Shown: piece after piece, positions 30,850-40,293 of the stretch
How positions within the stretch are numbered: position 1 is the stretch's first letter
How the letters are laid out: every line of letters begins with the position of its first letter
Origin: Emiliania huxleyi CCMP1516
Taxonomy: Eukaryota > Haptophyta > Isochrysidales > Noelaerhabdaceae
DNA: 64,000 bases
Direction of reading: 5' to 3'
NCBI RefSeq assembly: GCF_000372725.1
Contig: NW_005201192.1
Coordinates: 642,294 to 706,293 of the forward strand
Notes under the pieces: model-generated
What the model was told of the DNA's origin: nothing
Databases searched by the model: none
The model's input: only the letters and a program-made list of their open reading frames with translations
Program-made: the position numbers and the translations under genes

Positions 30850-31505
30850 TCACATGCATAGCTCGCGGCCTTAGTATCCAGCATTCAGTGACGACCTGAT
30901 CGTACGGCCAGTAGGAAGGTGTCCTTCCAGCTGCGTGCACGCTTCTGACGCAATGCGTGTCGCCTCGGATTGGCTGCTGGCACTCTCGAGGCTATGCCTA
31001 CGCAGCCTCGCGCGCATGGGCAGTCAAGAGGGACCATGCACCTTCTCAGGACAGCGCCGGTGCCTCTCTCTGGACCGGCAAACTTGGTGGTCACTCTCGT
31101 GTCACCAATGTGGGACCAGTGCGGCATCGCGCCATCGACAGCTCTGAACTGCGCCTCACCACTGACCGGGAAGGCCGCCAAGGGGCCAGCACAGGTCGCA
31201 CATTGTGGCAGCAGTCAGCTGTGCATGGCTGATAGCTAGAGCAGCAGCGTCAGGGTCGCAGGGTCGGATCGTGTCAAGCCTCTCGCCCGGCCGGCCGCGT
31301 GTAGTATGTCGGCGGTCACGGTACGTCGTACGACCGATCAGGTTAGTGTTTTCTTATGTGGTTAGAGGGTCTATCTGTATGTACTCCTCGGAGATCTCTC
31401 CAAATCTGCCTTCTGTTAGACCGGGTTAGATCGGGAAGTCGGTAGTATGAGCGACTGTGAGCGCCGGGGCCCCGTTTCCGCACTGCGGCGCGGCGCACGG
31501 TGCCC
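30850..31505 (+). repeat. Repeat family B, copy 2
   Basis: Nearly identical over about 650 bp to 6250-6925, with small indels. The ORFs at 30935-31239 are the counterparts of those at 6318-6633 and are not independent genes. Confidence 0.88.
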
Positions 31506-31549
31506 CCGTCCGGGGGCCCCCGCCTCCCCCCTAGCCTCCCCCCAGAGAG

Positions 31550-31735
31550 CAGATCTCCATGGCGGCGGTGTGGCCCGGGCGACGCCGACAACATCAACAA
31601 GCAGGCGCGCAAGATGCGTACCAACTGGGTCAACTCCCCTGAGCGTGCCAATTGGGTCAAGAACAAGCAAACAAACGGCAACGGCTTCTTACGCTCGGCC
31701 ACTGTGGGGGTGCCCGCGCCGCCTACCTTGAGCAC
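31550..31735 (+). pseudogene. Fragment of a reverse-transcriptase-associated protein end
   Basis: The frame reads ADNINKQARKMRTNWVNSPE then RANWVKNKQTN. This parallels the end of the 41.6-kb pseudogene (GDAGNINKQARNARADWVKS then RAKWVN). Only about 50 codons are present, out of frame with the preceding GCAGATCTCCATGGCGGCGG that also matches. It is a truncated dispersed copy. Confidence 0.7.
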
Positions 31736-31979
31736 TTGAGGCCCGCAGGCGCATTTTGTATACCGAGGCGGTGCCCGGTGCCGAACCTGTCGGACCTTAA
31801 GACAGCATTGTAGATCCCTGGGCGAGGGTGGTGGCGTCCCCGTCGGGTCAGGGCTGAGGCGGGGGAGGCCAACCCGATCTCTCCGGCGTCCCGGGAGCGT
31901 GATTGACACCTCCCCCTGCGCCAACAGCCCCGTGGAGGGAGTGTTCATTGGGGGGGATCCTATAGTTCCGAGATTGTTA

Positions 31980-32150
31980 TAGTTCCGCGGACGGGCCCCT
32001 CCACCCTTCACGTACGGATCTTGTAAAGAAAGGAAACAGCCAAAAAAGGGAGGATGGGAGGACGGGCCGCCACCACACAGGGATTTTAAGGAGATAAGTG
32101 CGGTGCTATCCTTCGCCCACCCTCGGGCGTCTACCTCTTCCTAGGTGCGC
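31980..32150 (+). repeat. Repeat unit upstream of ATG4, shared with 41.5 kb and 44.2 kb
   Basis: 31984-32022 (CCGCGGACGGGCCCCTCCAC onward) is the inverse of 41519-41557. 32025-32150, which includes CACCACACAGGGATTTTAAG, GAGA and a CGCCCACCCT-GTCT-CCTCTTCCT block, matches 44160-44300 in direct orientation. It ends about 60 bp before the ATG4 start codon. Confidence 0.8.
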
Positions 32151-32206
32151 AGTTACTCGTTTTCCGAAAGGGACTGGGCTCGTTCGGCGCGGGCGGCCGA
32201 GTAGAC

Positions 32207-33454
32207 ATGTTGGAAAGCTCGACCGTGGTCTGGCTCAGGTCCGCTGCGCGTGAGGCGTCGTACCGGCTCGCGCGCTTCCTTCCCGAGTCGAGCGACGCCG
32301 TGCAGCCCGACTCGCCCATCCACATCTTGGGGACTGTGGTGGAGGCCTCTGCTGAGGCGACCGCCGAGGTGCAGGCCTGCGTGCGTGCGTGCCTTTGGTT
32401 CACGTACCGGCAGCACTTTGAGCCGATCCCGGGCACGGTCTTCACGAGCGACGCCGGCTGGGGCTGCATGATGCGCAGCGGGCAGATGATACTCGCGCAA
32501 GCACTGCTGCGGCTGAGCGCGGGCGGCGGCGGCGCGGGCGCGTCGCTCGAGCGGCGCGAGGCGGCGACGGTGGCGCTCTTCGCCGACTGCCTCGCCGCAC
32601 CCTATTCGCTCCACCGGATCACGCTCGAGGGCCAGGCGCAGGGGCTGCCGGTCGGGCGGTGGATGGGGCCGGCCAGCATCGCGCAGGTGCTGGTGCGGCT
32701 GGCGGACCGCGCGCGCGAAGCTGCGGCCGGCGAGGGGGCCGCGGCGGGGGACGCGGCGGCGGGGGACGCGGCGGCGGGCGGCGCGGCGGCGGCGCGGTGC
32801 GGTCCGGGCGTGGTGCTGCACGTTGCGATGGATGGGTCCGTGTACAGAGACGAGGTTGTCGCGGCGGCGAGTGGTGGCGGAGGCGGGTGGCGGCCGCTGC
32901 TGCTGCTCGTGCCCCTGCGGCTGGGGCTCGACCGGCTCAACGCGGAGTACGTGCCAACCATCCTCGGCTTGCTGCGGCTGCCTCAGTGCGTCGGAGTCAT
33001 CGGAGGACGGCCGCGCTCGTCGTACTACTTTATTGGGAGCCAAGGCGAGCCCGCGCGAGTCGCACGGGGAGGGGGAGGGGGAGGGAGAGGGGGAGGGGGG
33101 GGCGTGAGGCGAGGGTTTGCGCCTCTAGGCGAGCGGCTGCTCTACCTCGACCCGCACGAGGTCCAGCCCGCGCTGCGGCCCGACGACCCCGACGTCGCCT
33201 CCTGCCACTACGGGCGAGGCCTCAGGTCGGTCCGGGTGGGGGACATCGACCCGTCGCTGGCGTTCGGCTTCCTGTGCGGGAGCGCGGACGAGTTCGACGA
33301 GCTCTGCGCCGGCTGCGCGCGCGTCGGCTCCTCCTCCCTCTCCGCCTTCAGCATCGCCGAGGCGCGCGTGCTCTGCTACGAGCGTGCGGGCAGCGAGGCG
33401 GAGGAGGCGGAGCCCCTCTCCTCGGACGACGACGACGACCTCGTCGTCTTGTAG
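32207..33454 (+). CDS. ATG4: Autophagy-related cysteine protease ATG4
   Basis: Processes and delipidates ATG8 during autophagy, in the cytosol. Key motifs: ACLWFTYRQHFEPIPG, SDAGWGCMMRSGQM with the catalytic Cys87, VGVIGGRPRSSYYFIG, LLYLDPHEVQPA (Asp287 and His289), and DPSLAFGFLCGS. The acidic C-terminus (DDDDDLVVL) resembles an ATG8-interacting motif as in animal ATG4B. The frame is open throughout (415 codons), but 33045-33128 fits an 84-nt GC-AG intron without a stop. Its removal restores the family sequence IGSQGERLLYLDPH and gives 387 residues. The start ATG32207 follows a repeat unit also found upstream of the gene at 44553. Confidence 0.93.
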   Translation: MLESSTVVWLRSAAREASYRLARFLPESSDAVQPDSPIHILGTVVEASAEATAEVQACVRACLWFTYRQHFEPIPGTVFTSDAGWGCMMRSGQMILAQALLRLSAGGGGAGASLERREAATVALFADCLAAPYSLHRITLEGQAQGLPVGRWMGPASIAQVLVRLADRAREAAAGEGAAAGDAAAGDAAAGGAAAARCGPGVVLHVAMDGSVYRDEVVAAASGGGGGWRPLLLLVPLRLGLDRLNAEYVPTILGLLRLPQCVGVIGGRPRSSYYFIGSQGEPARVARGGGGGGRGGGGGVRRGFAPLGERLLYLDPHEVQPALRPDDPDVASCHYGRGLRSVRVGDIDPSLAFGFLCGSADEFDELCAGCARVGSSSLSAFSIAEARVLCYERAGSEAEEAEPLSSDDDDDLVVL

Positions 33455-34008
33455 GGTCTTCTTGTAGGGGAGGCGGGCGGGCGGGGGGGCGGCAGGGGCC
33501 CCCGGCTGGGGCGGCGCCTCCTCCCCCCTCCCTTCCTGGAGGAGGGAGGGGGCGAGGTCGCCGCCCTCGAGGCGGGGGCGCGAGTGGCTGGCTCGGGGGG
33601 AAGGGGGAGGAGGGGGGCGGGGCAGCTGCGGGGAGTGGTGCCGTGAGGGAGAGGACATCAGCCCGGAGGACTCAAGGCTGAGGACGCACCCGTTGTGTGT
33701 GTGTGTGTGCGTGAATATCTCCGCGCGGTGTTCCCTCTGAGTTGTGCTTGGTCGTGCGGTTTTGTGTCTGAGAGCTGCTTTTGAGTTGTCAGTTGACGTC
33801 CATGATCGCGACCATCGAGCGGTCTTACATGTGTTCAGTGTCAAAGAAAACGTAGTACCAAACACCAGAGGAGGAGAGAACACTCCGGCCAACCGCGCGC
33901 GCCGCCGGCTGGGAGAGCGACAGCGCACACCGGACAGGACCGGCGCTCACACTGTGTGTGACAGACGCGCCGGCCGCTCGCTCGTCCAGGACCCACGGCT
34001 CACACGGG
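33455..34008. other. Intergenic between convergent genes
   Basis: GC-rich G-runs to about 33640, a GT microsatellite near 33696-33712, then ordinary sequence. No gene seen. Confidence 0.5.
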
Positions 34009-35063
34009 TCAACCATCAGGCACAAGAGATGGTGGCTGCGCGAAGCGCGACAGTATGTACATGGAGTTTGTGGAGGGGGGGGGGGGGGGGGAGGTTGCGG
34101 GTGCGGGTGCGGGTGCGGGTCGCGGGTGTGGCGGGCGGCGGGCCGCCTCGATGAAGTGGAAGGTGTACTCGTTGAAGTCGGCCAGCGGCTGGATGTTGTA
34201 CGCCACGATCGAGCGCGAGTTGTTGAACATGCGGAGCTGGCCGACGACCCGGACGACCTTGCCCTCGCGCCACTCCGCGCGCCGCTGGACCATGAGCTCC
34301 TCCGACTCCTGGTCCACCCTGCGGGCCCGCGGGGAGGCGGGTGCGAGGCGGAGGGGTGGAGGGAACGGGGGGCAGCCTCGCCCTCGGCGCTCTGCGGCCG
34401 CCTCCCCTCAGAGGGAGAGGGGAGGGGCGGCGGGAGGGGGATGGCGGCTGCGAGGCGCACCACATCTTGACGATGATGTCGTCGGTGCCGTCGTCGATGG
34501 TGTACTGCAGGTTCGTGTTCTGCTCCTCGGCGGTCATGATGAGACCCACGATGGTGACCTGGTGCAGCTCGTGTCCGTCAACGGTGAAGTTCTGCTCGCC
34601 CGACGCGGCCGAGGGAGCATTCTTCAGCTGCTTGATGGTGACAGGCAGCAGCGACTGCTTCTCCTTGGCGTTCTTCGCCTGCGCGGCGCAGGCGAGCGGC
34701 ATCCGAGGGGGCGGGGTGAGCTTGTGGGCGAACCAGCGGCCGCGGCTGCTGTGGGTGTGCGCAAAGCCACCTTGCCGTCGGGACCGCTGTTGTCCACGTT
34801 GAAGCCGCCCGCCGCGCCCTGGCTGCCCTGCTGGTAGGCCTGGCCACCAAACTGGTCCCCACCCTGCCGCACGCACGCGCGCCGCGCCGCGGTCAGCCGG
34901 GTGCGCGTGTGCGTGTGCCGTCGAGAGGAGCGGGCGCGCGCACCCCCGCCACGAAGCCGCCGCCGCCGCCAAACTGGTCGCCGCCGAACTGGTCGCCGCC
35001 AAACTGGCCGCCGCCGCCAAACCCGCCCGCGTCGTAGCCCCCGAAAGCGCCTCCGCCGTACAT
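34009..35063 (-). CDS. RPA2: Replication protein A 32-kDa subunit
   Basis: Single-stranded-DNA-binding subunit of RPA, nuclear. Four exons fit: 35063-34953, 34863-34771, 34678-34461 and 34318-34009, all joined by GT-AG introns. They encode an N-terminal GGFGG/DQFGG-rich phosphorylation-type tail (MYGGGAFGGYDAGG, GGDQFGGQAYQQ). The OB fold then follows: LLPVTIKQLKNA, FTVDGHELHQVTIVGLIMTA, NLQYTIDDGTDDIIVKMWVD, REGKVVRVVGQLRMFN, IQPLADFNEYTFHFIEA. The usual C-terminal winged-helix domain is not visible. After HFIEA the frame runs through a proline/alanine-rich tail encoded by a GCGGGT repeat to a stop at 34009. Either the tail is an unspliced intron or the protein is short. Confidence 0.88.
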
Positions 35064-37075
35064 GATGCTGGATACGATATCGCGGTTGGGCTGCTGCCTT
35101 TGTCCTCTCCCGCCCACTTGGTTCCAACTTTTTGCGGGGTATGGTATGGTACGGCCCGAAGGGTGGGGGGGGGGTATGGTCCTGACCGCCCAAGACTAGC
35201 CCTCGACAGGGATGGGGGGGTATGGTCCCTCGGCCCCTCCCTCTACTGCGCCGCCGAGCCCGCAGCGCCATGAGGTAGGAGCACGCGCCCGTGTGCCGTG
35301 TCGCGGAGCTGCTGCAGCTGCTCCACGCTCCACTCGCCGACACCCTTCTGGTTGCGGAGCGCCTCAATGTAAGTCCCCCGAGATTGCGCCGCTGGCGCCG
35401 TTGGAATGCGGATAGTAACTACTCTCTGTGGTGCCCCCTTTGGCACTTTACTCCTGTCCCGCGTGACCCTCTGTCTCACATGAGTTTCGTCCCTCGATTG
35501 TGTCACGCGTCTCCTCCTAGTTCGGCTCTGCCGAACTGCGGTCGTATCGTAGCTGCTCTCTTTCTGCTCTTGTTTGTACTTGGCCTATACTCTCGGCCTC
35601 CTCCGCGCGCCGCCGGGCGCGAGTGGGAGCCCTCGTGCTCCCGCAATCAAACGTGGTGACCCATGATGGATCGGTACCCGGCACGTGCAGTGCCGTCAAC
35701 CATGGCCGACGACATCCGACAACAACCGACATACGACAACCTCGGCCTGACTCGAGAACCTCCTTATCAGCTGGTCGGCCGCCATGTGGGCCTCCGGGCC
35801 TGCTGCGGCGGCGCGGCCGGTTGAGGCCGGGCTCGGCCCGGCCCGCGACGGCTGGCCGCCGACGAGCGCGCTCGCGCTGCTCGTCAAGATGGCGGCGGTG
35901 GCGATTGCGGCGACGGTCGTTCAGTCGTACAGCGCTCAGGCGTCTGTCATCTGTCGTCTGTTGTCGCATTTCGCACACGCGCGCGCCGCGCGACCCGCGT
36001 CGCTCCGCGAGGGCATGAGCCTTCCGCGATTCGATCCCGCAGCCAAAAGCTGCTCGTTCGAACCGCGGCCGACTCCGCCATCGTGGCCGCAGCTGTTGAG
36101 CTCTCCAGAAGACTGGTGCCTCATATACTGCCTCCCTGCGGATGCTGCCGGCGAGCCTGGCGGTCCGCTGTACTACAAGGATGTGCTGACTCGATTCTAC
36201 CTCGAATTCTTCTACCCCCACGACTCGGAACGCGAATGTGACAGGACCATCGGGTCCTTCGGCCACCAAAGCGAGATCACCCGAGAGCAGCTGAGTCTGC
36301 CTCTGGCCTCGCCTCCCTCTCCTCCAGGCATTCGTGGCATCCTATGGGTCAATGGGTCGTCCAGAGTATCGACCTCTGGCTTGTCAGTCGCGGTCACTTG
36401 ATGACCCCCATGAAGTACAGCGATCGCCACCTCGCTGGCCTCTCCACAAGGCCCCCCGACCGCGTCGAACTCATCGGCGCGGGCTCTCTCGGCTACGGGA
36501 CCGGCCCCAGCTTCGGCTGAGGGCTAACAAGCTGCCGAGCCCAAATCTCTGTGAGAGTCGTGATTTCTTGTTGGTCTTCAAAAATCTCTCTCTCTCGAGA
36601 CCCCGGCGTGCACAGCCGGTGCCACTCTCGCGTTCCACACGGCCGGCCCTCATCCAGCTCGTCCAGCTCGCCCTCTCCATCGCCACCTCTTCCGTCTTTA
36701 TCGTCACCGTCGACTTTACCGCCACAGCCCTCTCTTGGAGCACTTGGAGTGCAGTCAGCAGCCTCACATCCAGGGCCGGGGAGCTCAGAAGCGCACCCAG
36801 CGGGCCGGATGATCGGCATCGGGCTACGGGCTAGAGAGCCCTGACCCCTAGGGGGGGTGCGCGTTCGCAGGGAAAGGGCCGTAAAGTAAACACGGGTCTG
36901 CGAGGGTTGGCCCCGCGTACCGGGTTTCCCCTTAACTGCAGGACGCCCCCTCTACTCGGAGCTAATGAACATCACACTGCACGCCTCACACGTCAGGTAC
37001 TTGGAGCACTCCGTGGTTTATTTTTCTTCTTGTGCCGCCGCTCAGGGTGCTGAGCGACCGAGTGGCACCTCCACG
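35064..37075. other. Region of weak hypothetical coding potential
   Basis: Minus strand 35243-35380 reads GTYIEALRNQKGVGEWSVEQ then LQQLRDTAHGRVLLPHG, a plausible exon without family. Plus strand 35480-35660 reads a membrane-anchor-like CGRIVAALFLLLFVLGLYSR. Plus strand 35784-36401 (205 residues) includes SWPQLLSSPEDWCLIYCLPA and PLYYKDVLTRFYLEFFYPHD. These last two might be pieces of one type II membrane protein, but no splice path or family is convincing, so no CDS is called. Family A occupies 36741-36968. Confidence 0.4.
36741..36968 (+). repeat. Dispersed repeat family A, copy 2
   Basis: Starts TTGGAGCACTTGGAGTGCAG and ends CCCCCTCTACTCGGAGCTAA. Highly similar to 784-1013 and 54057-54286. 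It ends about 105 bp before the SEC63-like start codon, the same relation as copy 1 has to PRIM1. Confidence 0.88.
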
Positions 37076-39004
37076 ATGGCGACAGAGAGCGAGGAGGACA
37101 CGTCCACCATCTTCCTCCTCACCTTCTGCACCACCGTCCTGCTCCCGTGGACGCTCATCAAGCTGACTCGAGCGAGCTCCGACGAGGCGGCCGCGTGGCG
37201 CAAGCTCGGCTTCGGCGCGGACTCGGAGGTTGTGAGCTGCGCCGTCCGGCGGCGGCCGAGCCGCTTAAAACGGCACTCGACGGCGCTCAACGCGCTCTAC
37301 CTCGTCCTCGTCCTCGCCGAGGGGTATCTCCTCCTCGCCGGCGGCGCGCCCGCCGCCACCTTTGACCCGCACGAGGCTCTCGGCGTCGACTCGGGCGCGA
37401 CGCAGGCCGAGATCAGGTCGGCGTACCGGCGGCTCGCGGCGACGCTGCACCCGGACAAGAACCCGGATCCGCGGGCGCACGAGCGCTTCGTCGAGGTTGC
37501 CAAGGCGCACAAGATTTTGACCGACGACGCCGCGCGCGAGGCGTTTGAGCGAGGCGCCGGGCAGTACCAACAGGTTGGCTTTGCGACGCCGGAGCTGCTC
37601 GAGCGGCCGTACGTGCTAGGGCCGCTGCTGCTGGTGGTGGTGTGCTGGCCCCTCCTCCGGCTCCGCTCCATGGGCCGCGAGTCGGCCGCCAAGCAGGCGG
37701 CGCAGGCAAAGGCGCAGCAGCTCTACGTCGGCGCCGCACTCGGCGGAGGCTCCGCCAGGCAGACGGCCAGCCACCCCGCCAGGCAGGCGGCCCGGCCGTC
37801 GCGCGAGTCGCTCCTCCTCGCCCTCGCGCGCGCCGTCGCGCAGCCGCTGCCGCCGGCCCTCGCCTCGCTCGCCGGCCCGCTCGCGGCCGAGGCGGCGGAG
37901 CTGCGCGAGGCGGACGGGCAGGGCGGGGAGGAGAAGCGCTTCGGCGCGGAGCTGGCGGCGGCGGAGCCGGCGGAGGCGGCCGCGTGGTCTCTCCTCGCGC
38001 TGCACCTGGCGCGGCGCGAGCTTGCGGCCGAGTGGCGCCCACGCCTTCAGGCGCTGCTCGAGGAGGCGCCGAGCGCGCTGCAGTCCTTCGCCGAGGCGGC
38101 CGCGGCGGCGGAGGGCTTCTGCGAGGGCGGGCTCGACCAGCCGCTCGGTGCGGTGCGGGACCTCGCCGAGCTGCGCTCCTGCCTCACCCAGGCGGTGCCC
38201 TTCCGCAAGCCGCGCCCCTTTGACACGCTGCTGCAGGCGCCGCACTTCACGCCGCGCGCCGCCGTGGCGGTGGCGGCGGCGATGGCGGCGCCCGCGGCGG
38301 AGGAGGCGGAGGTTGCGGCAGCCGGGGCGGAGGCTTCCTTTGCAGAGGCGGCGGAGGCGGAGGCGGAGGCGGCCCTTATGGGGACGGAGGCGGAGGGCGG
38401 CGGCGGCGCGGGCCGAGCCCGCCACAAGCGAAAGGGCAAGAAGGCGGGCGGCAAGAAGAGGGGGAGCGGCGGCGCCACCGCCAGCGACGCGCCGGACTGC
38501 GGCGGCTCCGCGGTGGCGCGGCTGGCGGCGCTGGCGGACGGGGCGAGGGCGGCGCTCCTCTCGAGCGCCGGGCTCGACGGCGCGCAGGAGGCGGAGGTGC
38601 GCTCCTTCTGCCGCGTGATGCCGCGGCCGCAGCTGTCGGCGCGCGCCTACGTGGAGGGCGAGGAGGAGGAGGGGGGCGAGACGCTGCCCGGGGACCGGCT
38701 CACCGTCGAGGTCTGCCTGAGCCTGCCGCACGAGCGCGCGCCCGGCTGCCCGGTTCACGCGCCTCGCTCGCCACCCTCCGCCGAGGCGTGGCTGCTCTGC
38801 CTCTCCGACGCGGGAGGGGCGAGGCTGCGGGGCTTGGTCGGCGTGGCAGCGCCGCCCGGCGCGGAGCACGTCGCCAAGTTTGCGATCAAGGTGCCGGGCC
38901 GGGCCGCAGGGAGCAGCCTCCGCCTCGAGGCGCACGCGTTCTGCTGCTCGTACGTGGGCGTGGACGCCGAGGCTCAGCTGGCGGTGCCAGTCGGGAGAGG
39001 CTGA
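37076..39004 (+). CDS. SEC63: SEC63-like ER translocon J-protein
   Basis: 642 residues from ATG37076 (MATESEEDTSTIFLLTFCTT), no intron needed. The order is as in Sec63: an N-terminal membrane helix (IFLLTFCTTVLLPWTLIKL), a second helix (LNALYLVLVLAEGYLLLAGG), a lumenal J domain (DPHEALGVDSGATQAEIRSA, then HPDKNPDP with the HPD triad, then KAHKILTDDAAREAFERG), and a third helix (YVLGPLLLVVVCWPLLRL). A cytosolic Sec63/Brl-type region follows (LRSCLTQAVPFRKPRPFDTL; the C-terminal beta domain from RPQLSARAYVEG). Sec63 recruits BiP to the Sec61 channel. The middle contains alanine/glutamate-rich low complexity and a lysine-rich KRKGKKAGGKKRG insert. Repeat family A lies immediately upstream. Confidence 0.88.
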   Translation: MATESEEDTSTIFLLTFCTTVLLPWTLIKLTRASSDEAAAWRKLGFGADSEVVSCAVRRRPSRLKRHSTALNALYLVLVLAEGYLLLAGGAPAATFDPHEALGVDSGATQAEIRSAYRRLAATLHPDKNPDPRAHERFVEVAKAHKILTDDAAREAFERGAGQYQQVGFATPELLERPYVLGPLLLVVVCWPLLRLRSMGRESAAKQAAQAKAQQLYVGAALGGGSARQTASHPARQAARPSRESLLLALARAVAQPLPPALASLAGPLAAEAAELREADGQGGEEKRFGAELAAAEPAEAAAWSLLALHLARRELAAEWRPRLQALLEEAPSALQSFAEAAAAAEGFCEGGLDQPLGAVRDLAELRSCLTQAVPFRKPRPFDTLLQAPHFTPRAAVAVAAAMAAPAAEEAEVAAAGAEASFAEAAEAEAEAALMGTEAEGGGGAGRARHKRKGKKAGGKKRGSGGATASDAPDCGGSAVARLAALADGARAALLSSAGLDGAQEAEVRSFCRVMPRPQLSARAYVEGEEEEGGETLPGDRLTVEVCLSLPHERAPGCPVHAPRSPPSAEAWLLCLSDAGGARLRGLVGVAAPPGAEHVAKFAIKVPGRAAGSSLRLEAHAFCCSYVGVDAEAQLAVPVGRG

Positions 39005-39289
39005 GCGGTCGGAGGGGGAGGGACGAGCCACGCCTCGGGAAGGGCGAGCCCCGCAGCAGTGCCGTGTGCAGAACCCCCCCCCTCCCCCTCCTCCCCCGCC
39101 GCCGCGCGACTGCCAGTCCGACTCTCGGCTCGAGCGGGCCGACGGTGGGTTGTGAGAATGAGACGTGAGCGGATCATGCACCGCGCAGAAAGCTCGGATC
39201 GCTAGCACACTGTACACCGGGGCCGGCGGAATGCTGCCGCGCATATTCTTTAACTTCATCTTATTTTGACCTCACATCCATGGTCTCAC

Positions 39290-39560
39290 AGTGTCCTGAG
39301 CCCTGGTCTGACAGCCTGACAGCAAACCCCGGACAGCGCCTGACAGTGCCCGACAGCCTGACACGTGAACACGCAGGTGCGGACACCTGACACGTGACAG
39401 CGCCGACAGCACTTTCTCCGACAGTCTGACAGCACGTATCTGACAGCCTGACAGCAGAGTCTGACAGTCGAGGTGCTCCGTCGCTTTCAGGCCCTAACGT
39501 GACAGCCTGACAGCTGCCCGACAGCCCGACAGCACACAGTGGCCTGACAGCAGCGCTGAA
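39290..39560. repeat. CTGACAGC/CCGACAGC degenerate array
   Basis: More than twenty TGACAGC or CGACAGC heptamers with irregular spacers. Confidence 0.85.
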
Positions 39561-39959
39561 ACAGCCCCCGACAGCAGCACGACCGTACACACAGTCAGAC
39601 CCCGTAGAGCCTCTTTCTTGTGCCCCATGAGGGTATAACAAAACTATTACATGCAAAGACATGTGAGTGTGGTCCATGTAGTCATGGGATGGTCATGGGT
39701 CTCTCTCTCAACCCTCCCGTCCCACACACCTCTGCGCGTCTGCGGGGACCCCTCTCTAGCACCGGCGGCTGTGCTACTACAAATGAAGCTACCAGCTAGC
39801 CTTCTGGGGCCCTACAGTCATATGCCTACGGCGTCTGGGTGGGGGTGGCCGCCGCCGTCTGTGCCGCCGCCGCCGCCTGCGCCTGCGCCGCCATATGCGC
39901 TCCCCAGGGGCGGCCGCCACCGCCGGCGTCGCGGCGTGATCACGCCGTGTAGGAGGAGA

Positions 39960-40175
39960 GGCTGAGAGTATGTGTAGTAGAGCCCTGCTGGTCTCCTCTT
40001 GATGGTGTCATAAGTGTGGCTGGTGTGTGTCAGAGCCTGACAGCACCCCGACAGCACCACCTGACAGCACCTGACAGCAACAGCCCAACGTCTGACAGCA
40101 GCAGCAGCCTGACAGCTCTGACAGCTCAGACAGCGTCTGACAGCAACACCCGACAGCTCCGACAGCACCCGACAT
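39960..40175 (+). repeat. CTGACAGC array with unique lead-in, copy 1
   Basis: Begins with a GTAGAG-CCTGCTGGTCTCCTCTTGAT block and ATAAGTGTGG, then CTGACAGC units. 51235-51460 has the same lead-in and almost the same order of units, so this is a dispersed element and not a locally formed satellite. Confidence 0.85.
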
Positions 40176-40293
40176 ACCCGCGTACGATCAGCTCAAGCAG
40201 ACACGCTCCATCGATTGGATCCGGACAGCCATTCGGGGATAGACCTGGTCGCAGCCACGCGCTCTCGAGTCGGAGAGCTCGTCACGCCAAGTG

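Larger units (their letters stand above)
28639..32206. other. 3.5-kb gene-free block of nested repeats
   Basis: 28640-29298: no feature recognised. From 29299 on: a partial family B copy, a transposon with target duplication (29548-30431), a truncated TGTAGAGC element (30553-30846), a full family B copy (30850-31505), a fragment of a reverse-transcriptase-associated gene (31550-31720), and a repeat shared with the 41-kb and 44-kb regions (31980-32150). Confidence 0.75.
39005..40293. other. Intergenic with TGACAGC-type repeats
   Basis: 39290-39560 and 40015-40175 are dense in CTGACAGC/CCGACAGC units. Between them (39600-40010) is sequence with no recognised gene. Small ORFs here are readings of the repeat. 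Confidence 0.65.

Noticed and set aside
30935..31239. ORFs within repeat family B
   Set aside because: Present in both copies with indels between them and without any recognisable domain; overlapping frames are equally open.
37616..39259. 547-residue minus-strand ORF
   Set aside because: Antisense shadow of the SEC63-like gene; composition typical of reversed GC-rich codons.
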